64,000 nucleotides of DNA from Pelagibacterium sp. 26DY04 (GTDB lineage: Bacteria > Pseudomonadota > Alphaproteobacteria > Rhizobiales > Devosiaceae), in NCBI RefSeq assembly GCF_031202305.1, contig NZ_CP101731.1, forward strand, positions 372,001 through 436,000, given 5' to 3'. Under the pieces are notes generated by a model that saw nothing but the letters and a program-made list of their open reading frames with translations, had not been told where the DNA came from and made no database searches. Below, in pieces: positions 6,984 to 14,846 of the stretch. How positions within the stretch are numbered: the first letter of the stretch is position 1; the number at the start of each line of letters is the position of its first letter. The position numbers and the translations under genes were made by a program.

Positions 6984-8644
6984 TGACTGAACCGCTTCTG
7001 TCCGTAAAGGACCTCAAGGTCGTCTTCCACCTGCGGCGTGGGGATTTCACCGCCGTCGACGGGATTTCCTTCGATATCATGCCCGGCGAAGTGCTGGGCG
7101 TGGTCGGAGAATCGGGGGCCGGCAAATCGATGACCGGCACCGCCATCATGGGGCTGGTCGACCGGCCCGGCGAGGTGAGCGCCGCCGAAATCAAATTGAA
7201 GGGCGAGCGCATCGACAGGCTCGACGAGGAAGGCTACCGCAAGATTCGCGGTCGCCGGATCGGCATGGTGTTCCAGGATCCGCTGACCTCGCTCAACCCG
7301 CTCTATACGGTGGGCGAGCAATTGATCGAGACCATCCGCCGTCACCTGCCGATGTCGCAGGACCAGGCAAGAAAGCGCGCCATCGAGCTTTTGACCGATG
7401 CGGGCATCCCCAATCCGGAAGAACGTATCAACGCCTATCCGCACCAGTTTTCGGGCGGCATGCGCCAGCGCGTGGTGATCTCGCTGGCGCTGGCCGCCGA
7501 GCCCGAACTGGTGATCGCCGACGAACCCACATCGGCGCTCGACGTTTCGGTGCAGGCCCAGATCATCAAGGTTTTGAAGCGCCTGTGTGCCGAGCGCGGC
7601 GTGGCGGTGATGCTGATTACCCACGATATGGGGGTGATCGCCGAGGCGGCCGACCGCATGATCGTGATGAACAAGGGCAAGATCGTCGAGACGGGAACGG
7701 TGGGCGACATCATCCACCGGCCCAAGGAGCCTTATACCCAAAAGCTGATCGAGGCGATTCCGTCGATCAAGGCGCAGAATCCGCGATTTGCAGCCGCCGC
7801 CGCGCAAGGGGGCGGTTTCGCTTCGGAAAAAACCGATGCGCCACTGGTGGTTGTCGAGGGACTGTCCAAGGAATTCGACCTCTCGCCCTCGATGCTGAGC
7901 CGGGTGTTCGGCGGCAGCCGCAAGATCGTCAAGGCGGTCAACGATGTGTCCTTTTCGATCCAGAAGGGCCAGACCTATGGCCTGGTGGGTGAATCGGGAT
8001 CGGGCAAATCGACTTGCGCGCGCATGCTGGTGGGACTGCTCGAGCCCACGGCAGGCTCGGTCAAGCTCGAGGGTACCGACATCTGGCGCGACAGGGATGC
8101 GCTGGCCAAGCGGCGTTCGAAAATCCAGATGATCTTCCAGGACCCCTATGCCAGCCTCAATCCGCGTTGGCGGGTGGGCGAGATCATCGCCGAGCCGATG
8201 CGGGCGCTGGGGATTTCGCGCAATGGAAGCGAGATCGGCGATCGGGTGGCAGACCTTCTGCGCCGCGTACGGCTGGACCCCGAGGCGATGCGGAAATATC
8301 CGCATGAGTTCTCGGGCGGGCAGCGCCAGCGCATCGCCATCGCCCGGGCGCTTTCGAGCCAGCCCGAATTCATCATCTGCGACGAGCCGACTTCGGCTCT
8401 GGACGTTTCGGTTCAGGCCCAGGTGCTCGAATTGATGAGCCAGCTCCAGGAGGAGTTCGGGCTGACCTATCTGCTGATCAGCCACAACCTGGCGGTGGTG
8501 CGTCAGATGGCGGACGCGGTGGGCGTGCTCCACAATGGCGTACTGGTCGAAAACGGGCCGGTCGAGGACATCTTCGGAGCGCCCAAGGCCGACTACACCA
8601 AGATGCTGCTCGACGCGGTGCCCGATATCGCCAAGGTGGCGTAG
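6983..8644 (+). CDS. ABC transporter ATP-binding protein with two fused nucleotide-binding domains (DppD-DppF type)
   Basis: A 553-residue protein holding both ATPase halves of a peptide-type importer in one chain. The first domain has Walker A GESGAGKS at residues 43-50, signature FSGGMRQRV and Walker B LVIADEPTSALD. The second has Walker A GESGSGKS near residue 336, signature FSGGQRQRI and Walker B FIICDEPTSALD. The linker after the first domain (HRPKEPYTQKLIEAIPSIK) is the oligopeptide-transporter C-terminal motif. Fusion of DppD and DppF is common in this transporter class in Hyphomicrobiales. A terminator follows. Confidence 0.95.
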   Translation: MTEPLLSVKDLKVVFHLRRGDFTAVDGISFDIMPGEVLGVVGESGAGKSMTGTAIMGLVDRPGEVSAAEIKLKGERIDRLDEEGYRKIRGRRIGMVFQDPLTSLNPLYTVGEQLIETIRRHLPMSQDQARKRAIELLTDAGIPNPEERINAYPHQFSGGMRQRVVISLALAAEPELVIADEPTSALDVSVQAQIIKVLKRLCAERGVAVMLITHDMGVIAEAADRMIVMNKGKIVETGTVGDIIHRPKEPYTQKLIEAIPSIKAQNPRFAAAAAQGGGFASEKTDAPLVVVEGLSKEFDLSPSMLSRVFGGSRKIVKAVNDVSFSIQKGQTYGLVGESGSGKSTCARMLVGLLEPTAGSVKLEGTDIWRDRDALAKRRSKIQMIFQDPYASLNPRWRVGEIIAEPMRALGISRNGSEIGDRVADLLRRVRLDPEAMRKYPHEFSGGQRQRIAIARALSSQPEFIICDEPTSALDVSVQAQVLELMSQLQEEFGLTYLLISHNLAVVRQMADAVGVLHNGVLVENGPVEDIFGAPKADYTKMLLDAVPDIAKVA

Positions 8645-8673
8645 GCGCCGCCCAAAACCCGCCACGATTGAAG

Positions 8674-8707
8674 CGCCCCATCGGCTTCGCGCCGGGGGGC
8701 GTTTTTT
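8674..8707 (+). terminator. Rho-independent terminator of the ABC importer operon
   Basis: CGCCCC (8674-8679) pairs with GGGGCG (8696-8701) and is followed directly by six T. It lies between the ATPase stop and the SIMPL gene. Confidence 0.75.
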
Positions 8708-8723
8708 GTTTGGGGACCGAACC

Positions 8724-9449
8724 ATGCTCACATTTTCGCGTATCGTCGCCGCGCTTCTTATCGCCATCGGCATCGCGCTGGCCGGCTGGCTGGGAGGACA
8801 GGCGTTGATCGAATCGCGCCAGCCGATCCGGACGGTAACGGTCAAAGGGCTGTCCGAGCGCAATGTGATGGCCAATATCGCCCATTGGCCGATCAAGTTC
8901 GTGGCGACCGGCCCCACGCTCGAGGATGCGCGGGCGCAACTGGAAGCCTCCGACGCTGCGGTGCGCGAGTTCCTGACCGGCGCGGGTTTTCCCGAGGATG
9001 CGATGAATGTCCAGAATATCCTCGTCGAGGACCGGCTGGCCGGCTACAACGCCTCGGGCACTCCGGACGAGGCGCGGTTCGTTCTGACCGAGGAGTTCAT
9101 CGTCACATCTGAGGATGTGGAGGCGATCGCGACGGCCTCGCGCAATATCGGCGATCTGCTGCGCGCCGGGGTGGTGTTTTCCTCGGACAGCTACAATGCA
9201 GGTCCGAGCTACATCTTTACCGCGCTTAACGATCTAAAGACGGACATGCTGGCCGAGGCCACCCAAAGAGCGCGCGAGGCGGCCGAACAGTTCGCGGCCG
9301 AAGCCGGTGCCGAGGTGGGGACGATCCAGACGGCGAACCAGGGCGTGTTCGAGATATTGGCGGCGGTGGAAATCCCCGATCAACGGCCGGAAAAGCAGAT
9401 GGAAAAGAAGGTACGGGTGGTGACGACGATCACCTACTTCCTCGAGTAG
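8724..9449 (+). CDS. SIMPL domain-containing protein
   Basis: A 241-residue protein with an N-terminal membrane anchor or signal (FSRIVAALLIAIGIALAGWLGG, residues 4-25). The periplasmic SIMPL (DUF541) domain follows: TVTVKGLSERNVMANIAHWPIKFVATG, a central VLTEEFIVTSEDVEAIATASRNIGDLL, and DMLAEATQRAREAAEQFAAEAGAEVG near the end. The start at 8724 is chosen because the signal segment begins there and the frame upstream runs back through the terminator. SIMPL proteins are envelope proteins of poorly defined function, the E. coli YggE family being linked to oxidative stress. It is monocistronic. Confidence 0.88.
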   Translation: MLTFSRIVAALLIAIGIALAGWLGGQALIESRQPIRTVTVKGLSERNVMANIAHWPIKFVATGPTLEDARAQLEASDAAVREFLTGAGFPEDAMNVQNILVEDRLAGYNASGTPDEARFVLTEEFIVTSEDVEAIATASRNIGDLLRAGVVFSSDSYNAGPSYIFTALNDLKTDMLAEATQRAREAAEQFAAEAGAEVGTIQTANQGVFEILAAVEIPDQRPEKQMEKKVRVVTTITYFLE

Positions 9450-9494
9450 GTGAGGATACACCGGACGGTGGTGGGGGAGAGGCTGCTGCTGGAT

Positions 9495-9513
9495 TCCGGG
9501 AACATGTCCCGGA
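9495..9513. repeat. short palindromic intergenic repeat, copy 2
   Basis: TCCGGGA and TCCCGGA arms around 5 nt, the same element as at 332-350, preceded by the same CTGCTGGAT flank as the copy at 14767. It lies in the 255-bp gap between the convergent SIMPL and zur genes. The rest of that gap holds a fragment at about 9600-9640 of the other dispersed repeat (CCGGATCAAGCCCGAGG) and no gene. Confidence 0.7.
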
Positions 9514-9704
9514 TTGACAGGGGGATTGTACCCGATCCGCCAAACCGCTCGCGAGTATCTTGTGGGCGACGCCGGGCTGTCCACCTCTTCAGCGGCTTCG
9601 ATAGGAAGCGGGTCTCCGGATCAAGCCCGAGGGCGACGAGAGGAGAGGGGGCGGGCGGGGGTAAGCGCGTTCATGGAAACGCGGTGCGCCCCCGTGAGGC
9701 AGAG

Positions 9705-10100
9705 TTAGGCCGCGCAGGCGCGGCATTCGCCGCGGATTTCCATTGTGGTGCGCTTCATGACGAACCCTTCGCGGTCGGCCCAGGCATTAAGACGGTCGCG
9801 GACGACATCGTCGGAGAATTCGGAAACCTGACCGCATTTTTCGCAAATGGCGAAGGCGATGAGCCCTGAGGCGTGGCAATGGGGCTGGGCGCAGGCGACG
9901 AAGGCGTTCATCGATTCCAGGCGGTGGGCGAGACCCATGTCCAGGAGCTTGTCGAGAGCGCGATAGACTTGGAGCGGGGCGCGCAGGCCTTCATCGCGCA
10001 ACTGGTCGAGCAGGGCGTAGGCGCTCATAGGCGCTTCGGCCTTTTCCAGCCGGTCGAGAACCAGCGATTGATTGCGGGTGAGATCGGTATGGGCGATCAT
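9705..10100 (-). CDS. zur: zinc uptake regulator Zur (Fur family)
   Basis: A 131-residue Fur-family repressor. The N-terminal winged helix (MSAYALLDQLRDEGLRAPLQVYRALDKLLDMGLAHRL) is followed by the dimerisation and metal domain. Cys86/Cys89 (CEKCG) and Cys126/Cys129 (CRAC) form the structural zinc site, and CAQPHCHASG supplies regulatory ligands. It overlaps the znuB stop by 4 bp and is the last gene of znuC-znuB-zur, which indicates Zur rather than Fur. Zinc-loaded Zur is expected to repress this operon and znuA through the dyad at 11861-11894. Confidence 0.93.
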   Translation of the reverse strand: MIAHTDLTRNQSLVLDRLEKAEAPMSAYALLDQLRDEGLRAPLQVYRALDKLLDMGLAHRLESMNAFVACAQPHCHASGLIAFAICEKCGQVSEFSDDVVRDRLNAWADREGFVMKRTTMEIRGECRACAA

Positions 10101-10942
10101 TGCGAGACGGCTCCTTTGGATCCGGCAGCGGAATTGGAGTCGGCATTAGCCGGAAACGCTTCGATGGGCAGAATCGAGGTTATGGCGAAAACGCCGAGCG
10201 CCGCAACCACGATCGAGGGGCCCGAGGGCGTATCGAAATGGAGCGAGGCCCACAGGCCGGCGAGCACGGCGGCAACGCCGCCCAGGGCGGCATAAAGCGC
10301 CATTTGCTCGGGGGTCCGGGCCAGCCGGCGAGCGGCGGTGGCGGGGATGATCAGCATGGCGGTGATGAGCAGCACGCCAAGAATCTTCATGGCGATGGCG
10401 ATCAGCCCGGCCAACAGCACCATGAAGATCAGCCGCGTGCGCTCGGGGTTGAGCCCTTCGGCCTGGGCGATTTCCTCGGAAACCGTGCCGGCGAGCATGG
10501 GCCGCCAGAGGCAGCCCAGAACGGCCAGGACGGCGATGCCGCCGCCATAGATCAGCGCCAGATCGGTGACCGAGACGGCGAGAATGTCGCCGAACAAAAG
10601 CCCCATCAGATCGATGCGCACATGCGGCATCAGCGACACCAGCACCAGGCCCAGCGCCAGGGTGGAGTGGCTCAAAAGCCCGAGAAGGGAGTCGGCTGAA
10701 AGCGTGCCGCGGCGCTGCAGGAAACCGAGCAGCAGGGCGATTAGCACGGCGATGGCAAAGACGCCCGCGATGGGGGAAAAGGAAAAGAACAGGGCCAGGG
10801 CAACCCCGAGAATGGCCGAATGGGCCATGGTGTCACCGAAATAGGCCATGCGCCGCCAGACGATGAAACTGCCCAGCGGCCCGGTGACCGCCGCCAGCCC
10901 CACGCCGGCGAGAAGCGCGCGGGTGAAAAAGCTCTCAAGCAT
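10097..10942 (-). CDS. znuB: zinc ABC transporter permease ZnuB
   Basis: A 281-residue ABC-3 family permease with about eight membrane segments, beginning MLESFFTRALLAGVGLAAVTGPLGSFIVWRRMAYFGDTMAHSAILGVAL, the classic ZnuB opening. AIAMKILGVLLITAMLIIPATAARRLARTPEQM near the C-terminus is the conserved ATPase-contact region. The ATG at 10942 lies inside the znuC tail (8-bp overlap); a longer open frame upstream is antisense noise. Its stop overlaps the zur start. It forms the inner-membrane channel for Zn(II) delivered by ZnuA. Confidence 0.94.
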   Translation of the reverse strand: MLESFFTRALLAGVGLAAVTGPLGSFIVWRRMAYFGDTMAHSAILGVALALFFSFSPIAGVFAIAVLIALLLGFLQRRGTLSADSLLGLLSHSTLALGLVLVSLMPHVRIDLMGLLFGDILAVSVTDLALIYGGGIAVLAVLGCLWRPMLAGTVSEEIAQAEGLNPERTRLIFMVLLAGLIAIAMKILGVLLITAMLIIPATAARRLARTPEQMALYAALGGVAAVLAGLWASLHFDTPSGPSIVVAALGVFAITSILPIEAFPANADSNSAAGSKGAVSQ

Positions 10943-11765
10943 GCTTATGGCCCTCATGCTCGCAATGGGGCCCATGGGCGTGGTGATCGAAATGAAGCTG
11001 GCCGGTGGCATCGCGCACCGATCCGTCGGGAAGGTGGGCGTGGTCGTGCTCATGGCGGTAGAAGGCCAGCGTCTGGGCGGCGCGCGGGCCGAACAGGGCC
11101 GCATATTCGCCGCTGGCGGCCACGGTCTCGGGCGAACCCTGGCAGCAGACATGTCCGTTGAGACAAATCACCGTATCGGTGCGGGCCATCACCACATGCA
11201 GATCGTGGGAGATGAGCAGGACGCCGCAGCCGGTCTGGTCACGGATGGTGCCGATGAGGTCGTAAAGCGCCACTTCGCCGGAGAAATCGACGCCCTGGAC
11301 GGGCTCGTCGAGAACAAGCAGATCGGGCTTGCCGATGATGGCGCGGGCGATGAGCGCGCGCTGGAATTCCCCGCCCGAAAGGGAATGGACCTGGGCGCGG
11401 GCGAGATGGGGGATGCCGACGATGGCAAGCGCCTCGGCGATCTCGGACTTGCCGTGCCGACCGGTCAATCCCATCAGCCGCTCGACCGTCATGGGAAGAG
11501 AGCGGTCCATGGCGATTTTTTGCGGCACATAGCCGATTTTGAGTCTTGGCGCGCGCCAGACGGTGCCTTCGTCGGGTTTTAGGATGCCCAGCGCGGTCTT
11601 GACCGTGGTTGACTTGCCCGAGCCATTGGGGCCGATCAGGGTCACGATCTCGCCGCGGGCGATGGCCATATCGACCCCGCGCACCAGCCAGCGGCCGTCG
11701 CGGGCAACGCCGATGCCCTGGACCTTGACGATATCGTCGCGTTGGGGCGCCACGAAATTTTTCAT
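10935..11765 (-). CDS. znuC: zinc ABC transporter ATP-binding protein ZnuC
   Basis: A 276-residue ATPase with Walker A GPNGSGKST at residues 45-53, signature LSGGEFQRALIARAI and Walker B LLVLDEPVQGVD. The last 35 residues form a His-rich tail (HAHLPDGS through HGPHCEHEGHKHA), a common trait of alphaproteobacterial ZnuC that may sense or buffer cytoplasmic zinc. It is the first gene of znuC-znuB-zur and is divergent from znuA, with a Zur-type dyad in the 154-bp gap. Confidence 0.95.
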   Translation of the reverse strand: MKNFVAPQRDDIVKVQGIGVARDGRWLVRGVDMAIARGEIVTLIGPNGSGKSTTVKTALGILKPDEGTVWRAPRLKIGYVPQKIAMDRSLPMTVERLMGLTGRHGKSEIAEALAIVGIPHLARAQVHSLSGGEFQRALIARAIIGKPDLLVLDEPVQGVDFSGEVALYDLIGTIRDQTGCGVLLISHDLHVVMARTDTVICLNGHVCCQGSPETVAASGEYAALFGPRAAQTLAFYRHEHDHAHLPDGSVRDATGQLHFDHHAHGPHCEHEGHKHA

Positions 11766-11860
11766 GCCTTGTTCAGCCCTTGTTGGCTGCGGAGTCCGGG
11801 CAGCAGGCGGGCAACCAGTTGGCTCGGACGCGCGTTTAGCGGATTGACAGCGATAGCAAC

Positions 11861-11894
11861 GTTATAGCATTACATCGCAGTGTAATGTCATAAC
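11861..11894. promoter_or_regulatory. bidirectional Zur operator (long dyad)
   Basis: The arms GTTATAGCATTACA (11861-11874) and TGTAATGTCATAAC (11881-11894) are inverted repeats matching at 12 of 14 positions around a 6-nt centre. The site lies in the gap between divergent znuC and znuA, 26 bp before znuA. The ATGTTATA/ATGTAAT-rich dyad resembles known Zur boxes. A zur gene in the same cluster makes Zur the likely ligand. Confidence 0.8.
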
Positions 11895-11919
11895 ATAGTT
11901 GCCCGGAGCCGTTCCGACA

Positions 11920-12876
11920 ATGCCCAATAAAGTCCTTTGTGCTCTTGCGCCTGCCATCGCGGCGCTTTTTTCAGCCACGCCGGCTCTGGCCGCGCCTCAG
12001 GTGGTCGCCACCATCAAGCCGCTGCACTCGCTGGTTTCCGGCGTCATGGAGGGCGTGGGCGAGCCGCTATTGCTGATCGAGGGCGCAGCCAGCCCGCACG
12101 GGTTTTCCATGCGCCCGTCAGACGCCGCCAAGCTCGAAAGCGCCGAGATCGTCTTCTGGATCGGGGAGGGCATGGAAACCTTTCTCGCCGGGCCGCTGGA
12201 CACGCTGGCCTCGGACGCAACGCAAGTCGAGATGATGGCGGTGGAAGGGATTTCCATTCTTCCGTTGCGCGAAGGCGGGCTGTTCGAACCCCATAGCCAC
12301 GGGGACGAGGATCACGCCCATGGCGAAGGTGAGGCGCACGATCACGACCATCACCATGAGCACGGGGACGCTCATATCTGGCTCGATCCGCAGAATGCCC
12401 GGCTGATGGTGGCGGCGATTGCCGATGCGTTGATCGCGGCCGACCCGGACAACGCCGAGGCCTATAATGCCAATGGCCAGGAGTTGGCAGCTCGTCTCGA
12501 CCAACTCCAGCAGGAGATCGATGCACAGATCGCGCCGGCGCGGGGCAAGCCGTTCTTCGTCTTCCATGATGCCTATCATGCCTTCGAGAACCGCTTCGAT
12601 ATCGAAGCGACCGGCAGCTTTACGGTCAATCCCGAAGTCTCGCCCGGTGCCGGCCGGCTGACGGAAATCCAGGGTGTCGTGGCCGAGACGGGCGCTGCTT
12701 GCCTGTTCGCCGAACCGCAATTTTCTCCGCAGGTGATCGAAACGGTAGCCGAGGGAACCGGTGCCCGGATCGGAACGCTCGATCCGCTCGGCGCCGAGAT
12801 CGCGGACGGACCGGATCTCTATTTCACGCTGATCGAAACCATGGCGACCAGCCTTACAGATTGCCTCGCCGACTGA
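11920..12876 (+). CDS. znuA: zinc ABC transporter substrate-binding protein ZnuA
   Basis: A 318-residue periplasmic zinc-binding protein. The signal peptide ends near residue 24 (TPALA). Metal ligands are expected at His60 (EGAASPHGF), at His152 (HIWLDPQNA) and in the later PFFVFHDAYHAFENRF segment. Residues 124-152 form a loop dense in His, Asp and Glu, typical of ZnuA-type rather than manganese SBPs. The ATG at 11920 is chosen because the signal peptide starts there; a TTG 21 bp upstream is less likely. It could equally be named AztC, since aztD follows. Confidence 0.94.
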   Translation: MPNKVLCALAPAIAALFSATPALAAPQVVATIKPLHSLVSGVMEGVGEPLLLIEGAASPHGFSMRPSDAAKLESAEIVFWIGEGMETFLAGPLDTLASDATQVEMMAVEGISILPLREGGLFEPHSHGDEDHAHGEGEAHDHDHHHEHGDAHIWLDPQNARLMVAAIADALIAADPDNAEAYNANGQELAARLDQLQQEIDAQIAPARGKPFFVFHDAYHAFENRFDIEATGSFTVNPEVSPGAGRLTEIQGVVAETGAACLFAEPQFSPQVIETVAEGTGARIGTLDPLGAEIADGPDLYFTLIETMATSLTDCLAD

Positions 12877-12945
12877 TCCGGTTTGCCTGCCGGATCGGCT
12901 TGGCCGGGGCATCAGGGACGGGAGCTTGCGGTGAGCTCCCGTCCC
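12875..12945 (+). terminator. double hairpin after znuA
   Basis: Two stem-loops follow one another: GATCCGG/CCGGATC (12875-12896, overlapping the stop codon) and a perfect 12-bp stem GGGACGGGAGCT/AGCTCCCGTCCC (12915-12945, 7-nt loop). There is no long T tract, but together they should separate znuA transcription from aztD. Confidence 0.6.
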
Positions 12946-13007
12946 GCCCTCCTTCTCCAAAGATACTGCGCTGCCGGGACCCCTCTGGCCTTGGCTTTGC
13001 AAAATTT

Positions 13008-13022
13008 TGTTATGTTATACCA
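13008..13022. promoter_or_regulatory. Zur-like box upstream of aztD
   Basis: TGTTATGTTATACCA forms a dyad with arms TGTTAT and ATACCA (one mismatch), in an AT-rich stretch 18 bp before the aztD start. The reverse strand reads AATGGTATAACATAACA, close to the Zur box core ATGTTATA/TATAACAT. Placement before a zinc chaperone gene supports Zur control. Confidence 0.55.
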
Positions 13023-13040
13023 TTTAGAAAGGAAGACGAA

Positions 13041-14225
13041 ATGCGTTCAATCTCCTTGCACGCCGCGCTGTTGGCCGGCCTGGCCCTGCCCGGTTCGGTT
13101 CTGGCCGATGAGGTGACCCTTTATCGCGCCTTCGTCGCCGATCAGGCCGAGAACACGGTCAGCGTCGTCGATCTCGAGGCCGGCGAAGTGATCGAGGCCT
13201 TCACGCTCGAAGGGCCGGCGCGGCTCTATGGGACCTCGAGCGGGCAGACCGTCTTTGCCGTCCAGGGCGACAACGATATCGTGCAGGCGATCTCGACCGG
13301 GGTCGTGATCGACGATCACGGGGACCACGGCGATATCGAGATCAGCGACCCCAGCCTCATCGACGGTTCGGTCGAGGGTGACTATCCGGTCCACTTCGTT
13401 GAGCATCACGGACAGATCGCGCTGTTTTTCGACAATGAAGGAGTGGCCAAGATCATCGATGAATCCGGTTTCGGGACCGATGAACCGCGGGTTGTCTCTT
13501 CGAGCGCGCCCCATCACGGGGTCGCGGCGGCCTATGGCGACCATGTGCTGATCACCGAGCCGCATCCGGAAGACCCGTCCAATCTGCCCGTGGGGATCAA
13601 TGTCCTTGACGGTGACGACAACCCGATCGGGGAAACCCATGCATGTCCCGGTTTGCATGGGGAGGCAAGCTCGGGCAATCTGCTCGCCATCGCTTGCGAA
13701 ACCGGGCTGCTGCTGGTCACCGACAGCGCCGAAGGGCCGCAGGTGAGCCATCTCCCCTATGCCGACGATCTGCCCGAGGGCAAGGTTTCCACGCTCCTGG
13801 GCGGGGTCGGCATTCAGTACTTCCTGGGCAATTTCGGTGCCGACCGGGTGGTGGTGATCGACCCGGCGGAAGAAAGCTTCAACCTCATCGACTTGCCCAC
13901 GCGCCGGGTTCACTTCGCTGTCGATAACGTGCGGCCGCAATATGCCTATATCTTCACCGAGGACGGCGATTTGCACCGGCTCAATACGCTTTCGGGGCAA
14001 TTCGAGGGCAAGCTGACGCTGACCGAACCCTATTCCATGGACGGCCATTGGGCCGATCCGCGGCCGCGCATCGCGGTGGCGGGCGATGAAATCCTGGTGA
14101 CCGACCCGAGGGAGAGCACCATTCACCGCGTCGACGCGCAAGCGTTCGAGCCGGCGGGCGGGATCGCCGTGCCCGGATTGCCCTATGAAATCGTCGTCGC
14201 CGGCGGTTCGGGCGCTGTCCACTGA
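13041..14225 (+). CDS. aztD: periplasmic zinc metallochaperone AztD
   Basis: A 394-residue secreted beta-propeller protein. The signal peptide ends near residue 22 (SVLA, then DEV). The chain repeats blade-like units (VSVVDLEAGEVIEAFTLEG, GVNVLDGDDN-type, RVVVIDPAEESFNLIDLPT), and the segment DDHGDHGD at residues 91-98 carries clustered His/Asp. AztD of Paracoccus denitrificans has this fold and hands Zn(II) to the zinc SBP AztC. The location 164 bp after znuA, with a Zur-like box, fits that role. Ribosome binding site: AAAGGAAGACGAA. Confidence 0.85.
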   Translation: MRSISLHAALLAGLALPGSVLADEVTLYRAFVADQAENTVSVVDLEAGEVIEAFTLEGPARLYGTSSGQTVFAVQGDNDIVQAISTGVVIDDHGDHGDIEISDPSLIDGSVEGDYPVHFVEHHGQIALFFDNEGVAKIIDESGFGTDEPRVVSSSAPHHGVAAAYGDHVLITEPHPEDPSNLPVGINVLDGDDNPIGETHACPGLHGEASSGNLLAIACETGLLLVTDSAEGPQVSHLPYADDLPEGKVSTLLGGVGIQYFLGNFGADRVVVIDPAEESFNLIDLPTRRVHFAVDNVRPQYAYIFTEDGDLHRLNTLSGQFEGKLTLTEPYSMDGHWADPRPRIAVAGDEILVTDPRESTIHRVDAQAFEPAGGIAVPGLPYEIVVAGGSGAVH

Positions 14226-14232
14226 TCTTGAG

Positions 14233-14255
14233 AGGCCGCCTCCGGGCGGCCTTTT
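14233..14255. terminator. bidirectional terminator between aztD and the DUF486 gene
   Basis: AGGCCGCC (14233-14240) pairs with GGCGGCCT (14245-14252) around TCCG and is followed by TTTT, just 8 bp after the aztD stop. It overlaps the end of the convergent gene's coding region. Confidence 0.8.
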
Positions 14256-14631
14256 ACTTGATGGGCCCCTTGAAGATGAAGAAGGCACCCAGGGCGATAA
14301 AGCCGAAGCCCAGGACGTGGTTGAGGGTGAATTTTTCGCCCAGATAGAAGATGGCAAAGAGCGCGAAGACCGAAAGCGAGATCACTTCCTGAATGGTCTT
14401 GAGTTCGGCGGCTGAGTAGACGCCATAGCCGATCCGGTTGGCAGGCACGGCGAGCCAGTATTCAAAAAAGGCGATGCCCCAGCTCACCAGCACGACCGTC
14501 CAAAGCGCTGTGGCGGGGAATTTCAGATGCCCGTACCAAGCGAAGGTCATAAAGACGTTCGAGGCGATGAGCAGGAGGATGGGAGCGAAAAGGGAAGCGA
14601 GCGAAGGGGTTGCAGCAAGGGTGGCGGGCAT
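14254..14631 (-). CDS. DMT family / DUF486 membrane protein
   Basis: A 125-residue, four-helix membrane protein of the DUF486 family. Marker segments are LLIASNVFMTFAWYGHLKF, WGIAFFEYWLAVPANRIGYGVYSAAELKTIQEVISL (the conserved core) and YLGEKFTLNHVLGFGFIALGAFFIF. It resembles half of an EamA/DMT transporter, which suggests a homodimeric small-molecule transporter, but no substrate is known. It stands alone between aztD and an unrelated reductase. Confidence 0.9.
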   Translation of the reverse strand: MPATLAATPSLASLFAPILLLIASNVFMTFAWYGHLKFPATALWTVVLVSWGIAFFEYWLAVPANRIGYGVYSAAELKTIQEVISLSVFALFAIFYLGEKFTLNHVLGFGFIALGAFFIFKGPIK

Positions 14632-14766
14632 CGATGGGGCTCACGCAAAAGCCCGCCACGATGGCGGGCTGGCATGGGCCTATCCAGTGCGCCTGAGCGG
14701 GGGAAAATCAAGCGCAATGTTAAGAAAAAGAGCAACCGTCGAGACGTTGGCAAGCGCTGCTGCTGG

Positions 14767-14789
14767 ATTCCGGGAATAAATCCCGGAAT
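14767..14789. repeat. short palindromic intergenic repeat, copy 3
   Basis: ATTCCGGGA and TCCCGGAAT, perfect 9-bp arms around 5 nt, preceded by the same GCTGCTGG flank as the copy at 9495. It sits in the 215-bp gap between the DUF486 gene (start) and the reductase (stop). Confidence 0.7.
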
Positions 14790-14846
14790 AACATGGTGGT
14801 GGGGAGGTGAGCGGTGCCTGGAACGACCGCCTGCATTGGATCATTT

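Noticed and set aside
6707..8917. A 736-codon minus-strand frame across the fused ATPase gene
   Set aside because: It is the mirror of well-conserved Walker A/B coding sequence on the plus strand and shows no domain of its own.
13041..14225. Reading the beta-propeller protein as a generic YncE-like surface protein
   Set aside because: The HGDHGD site, the Zur-like box and its place behind znuA favour AztD.
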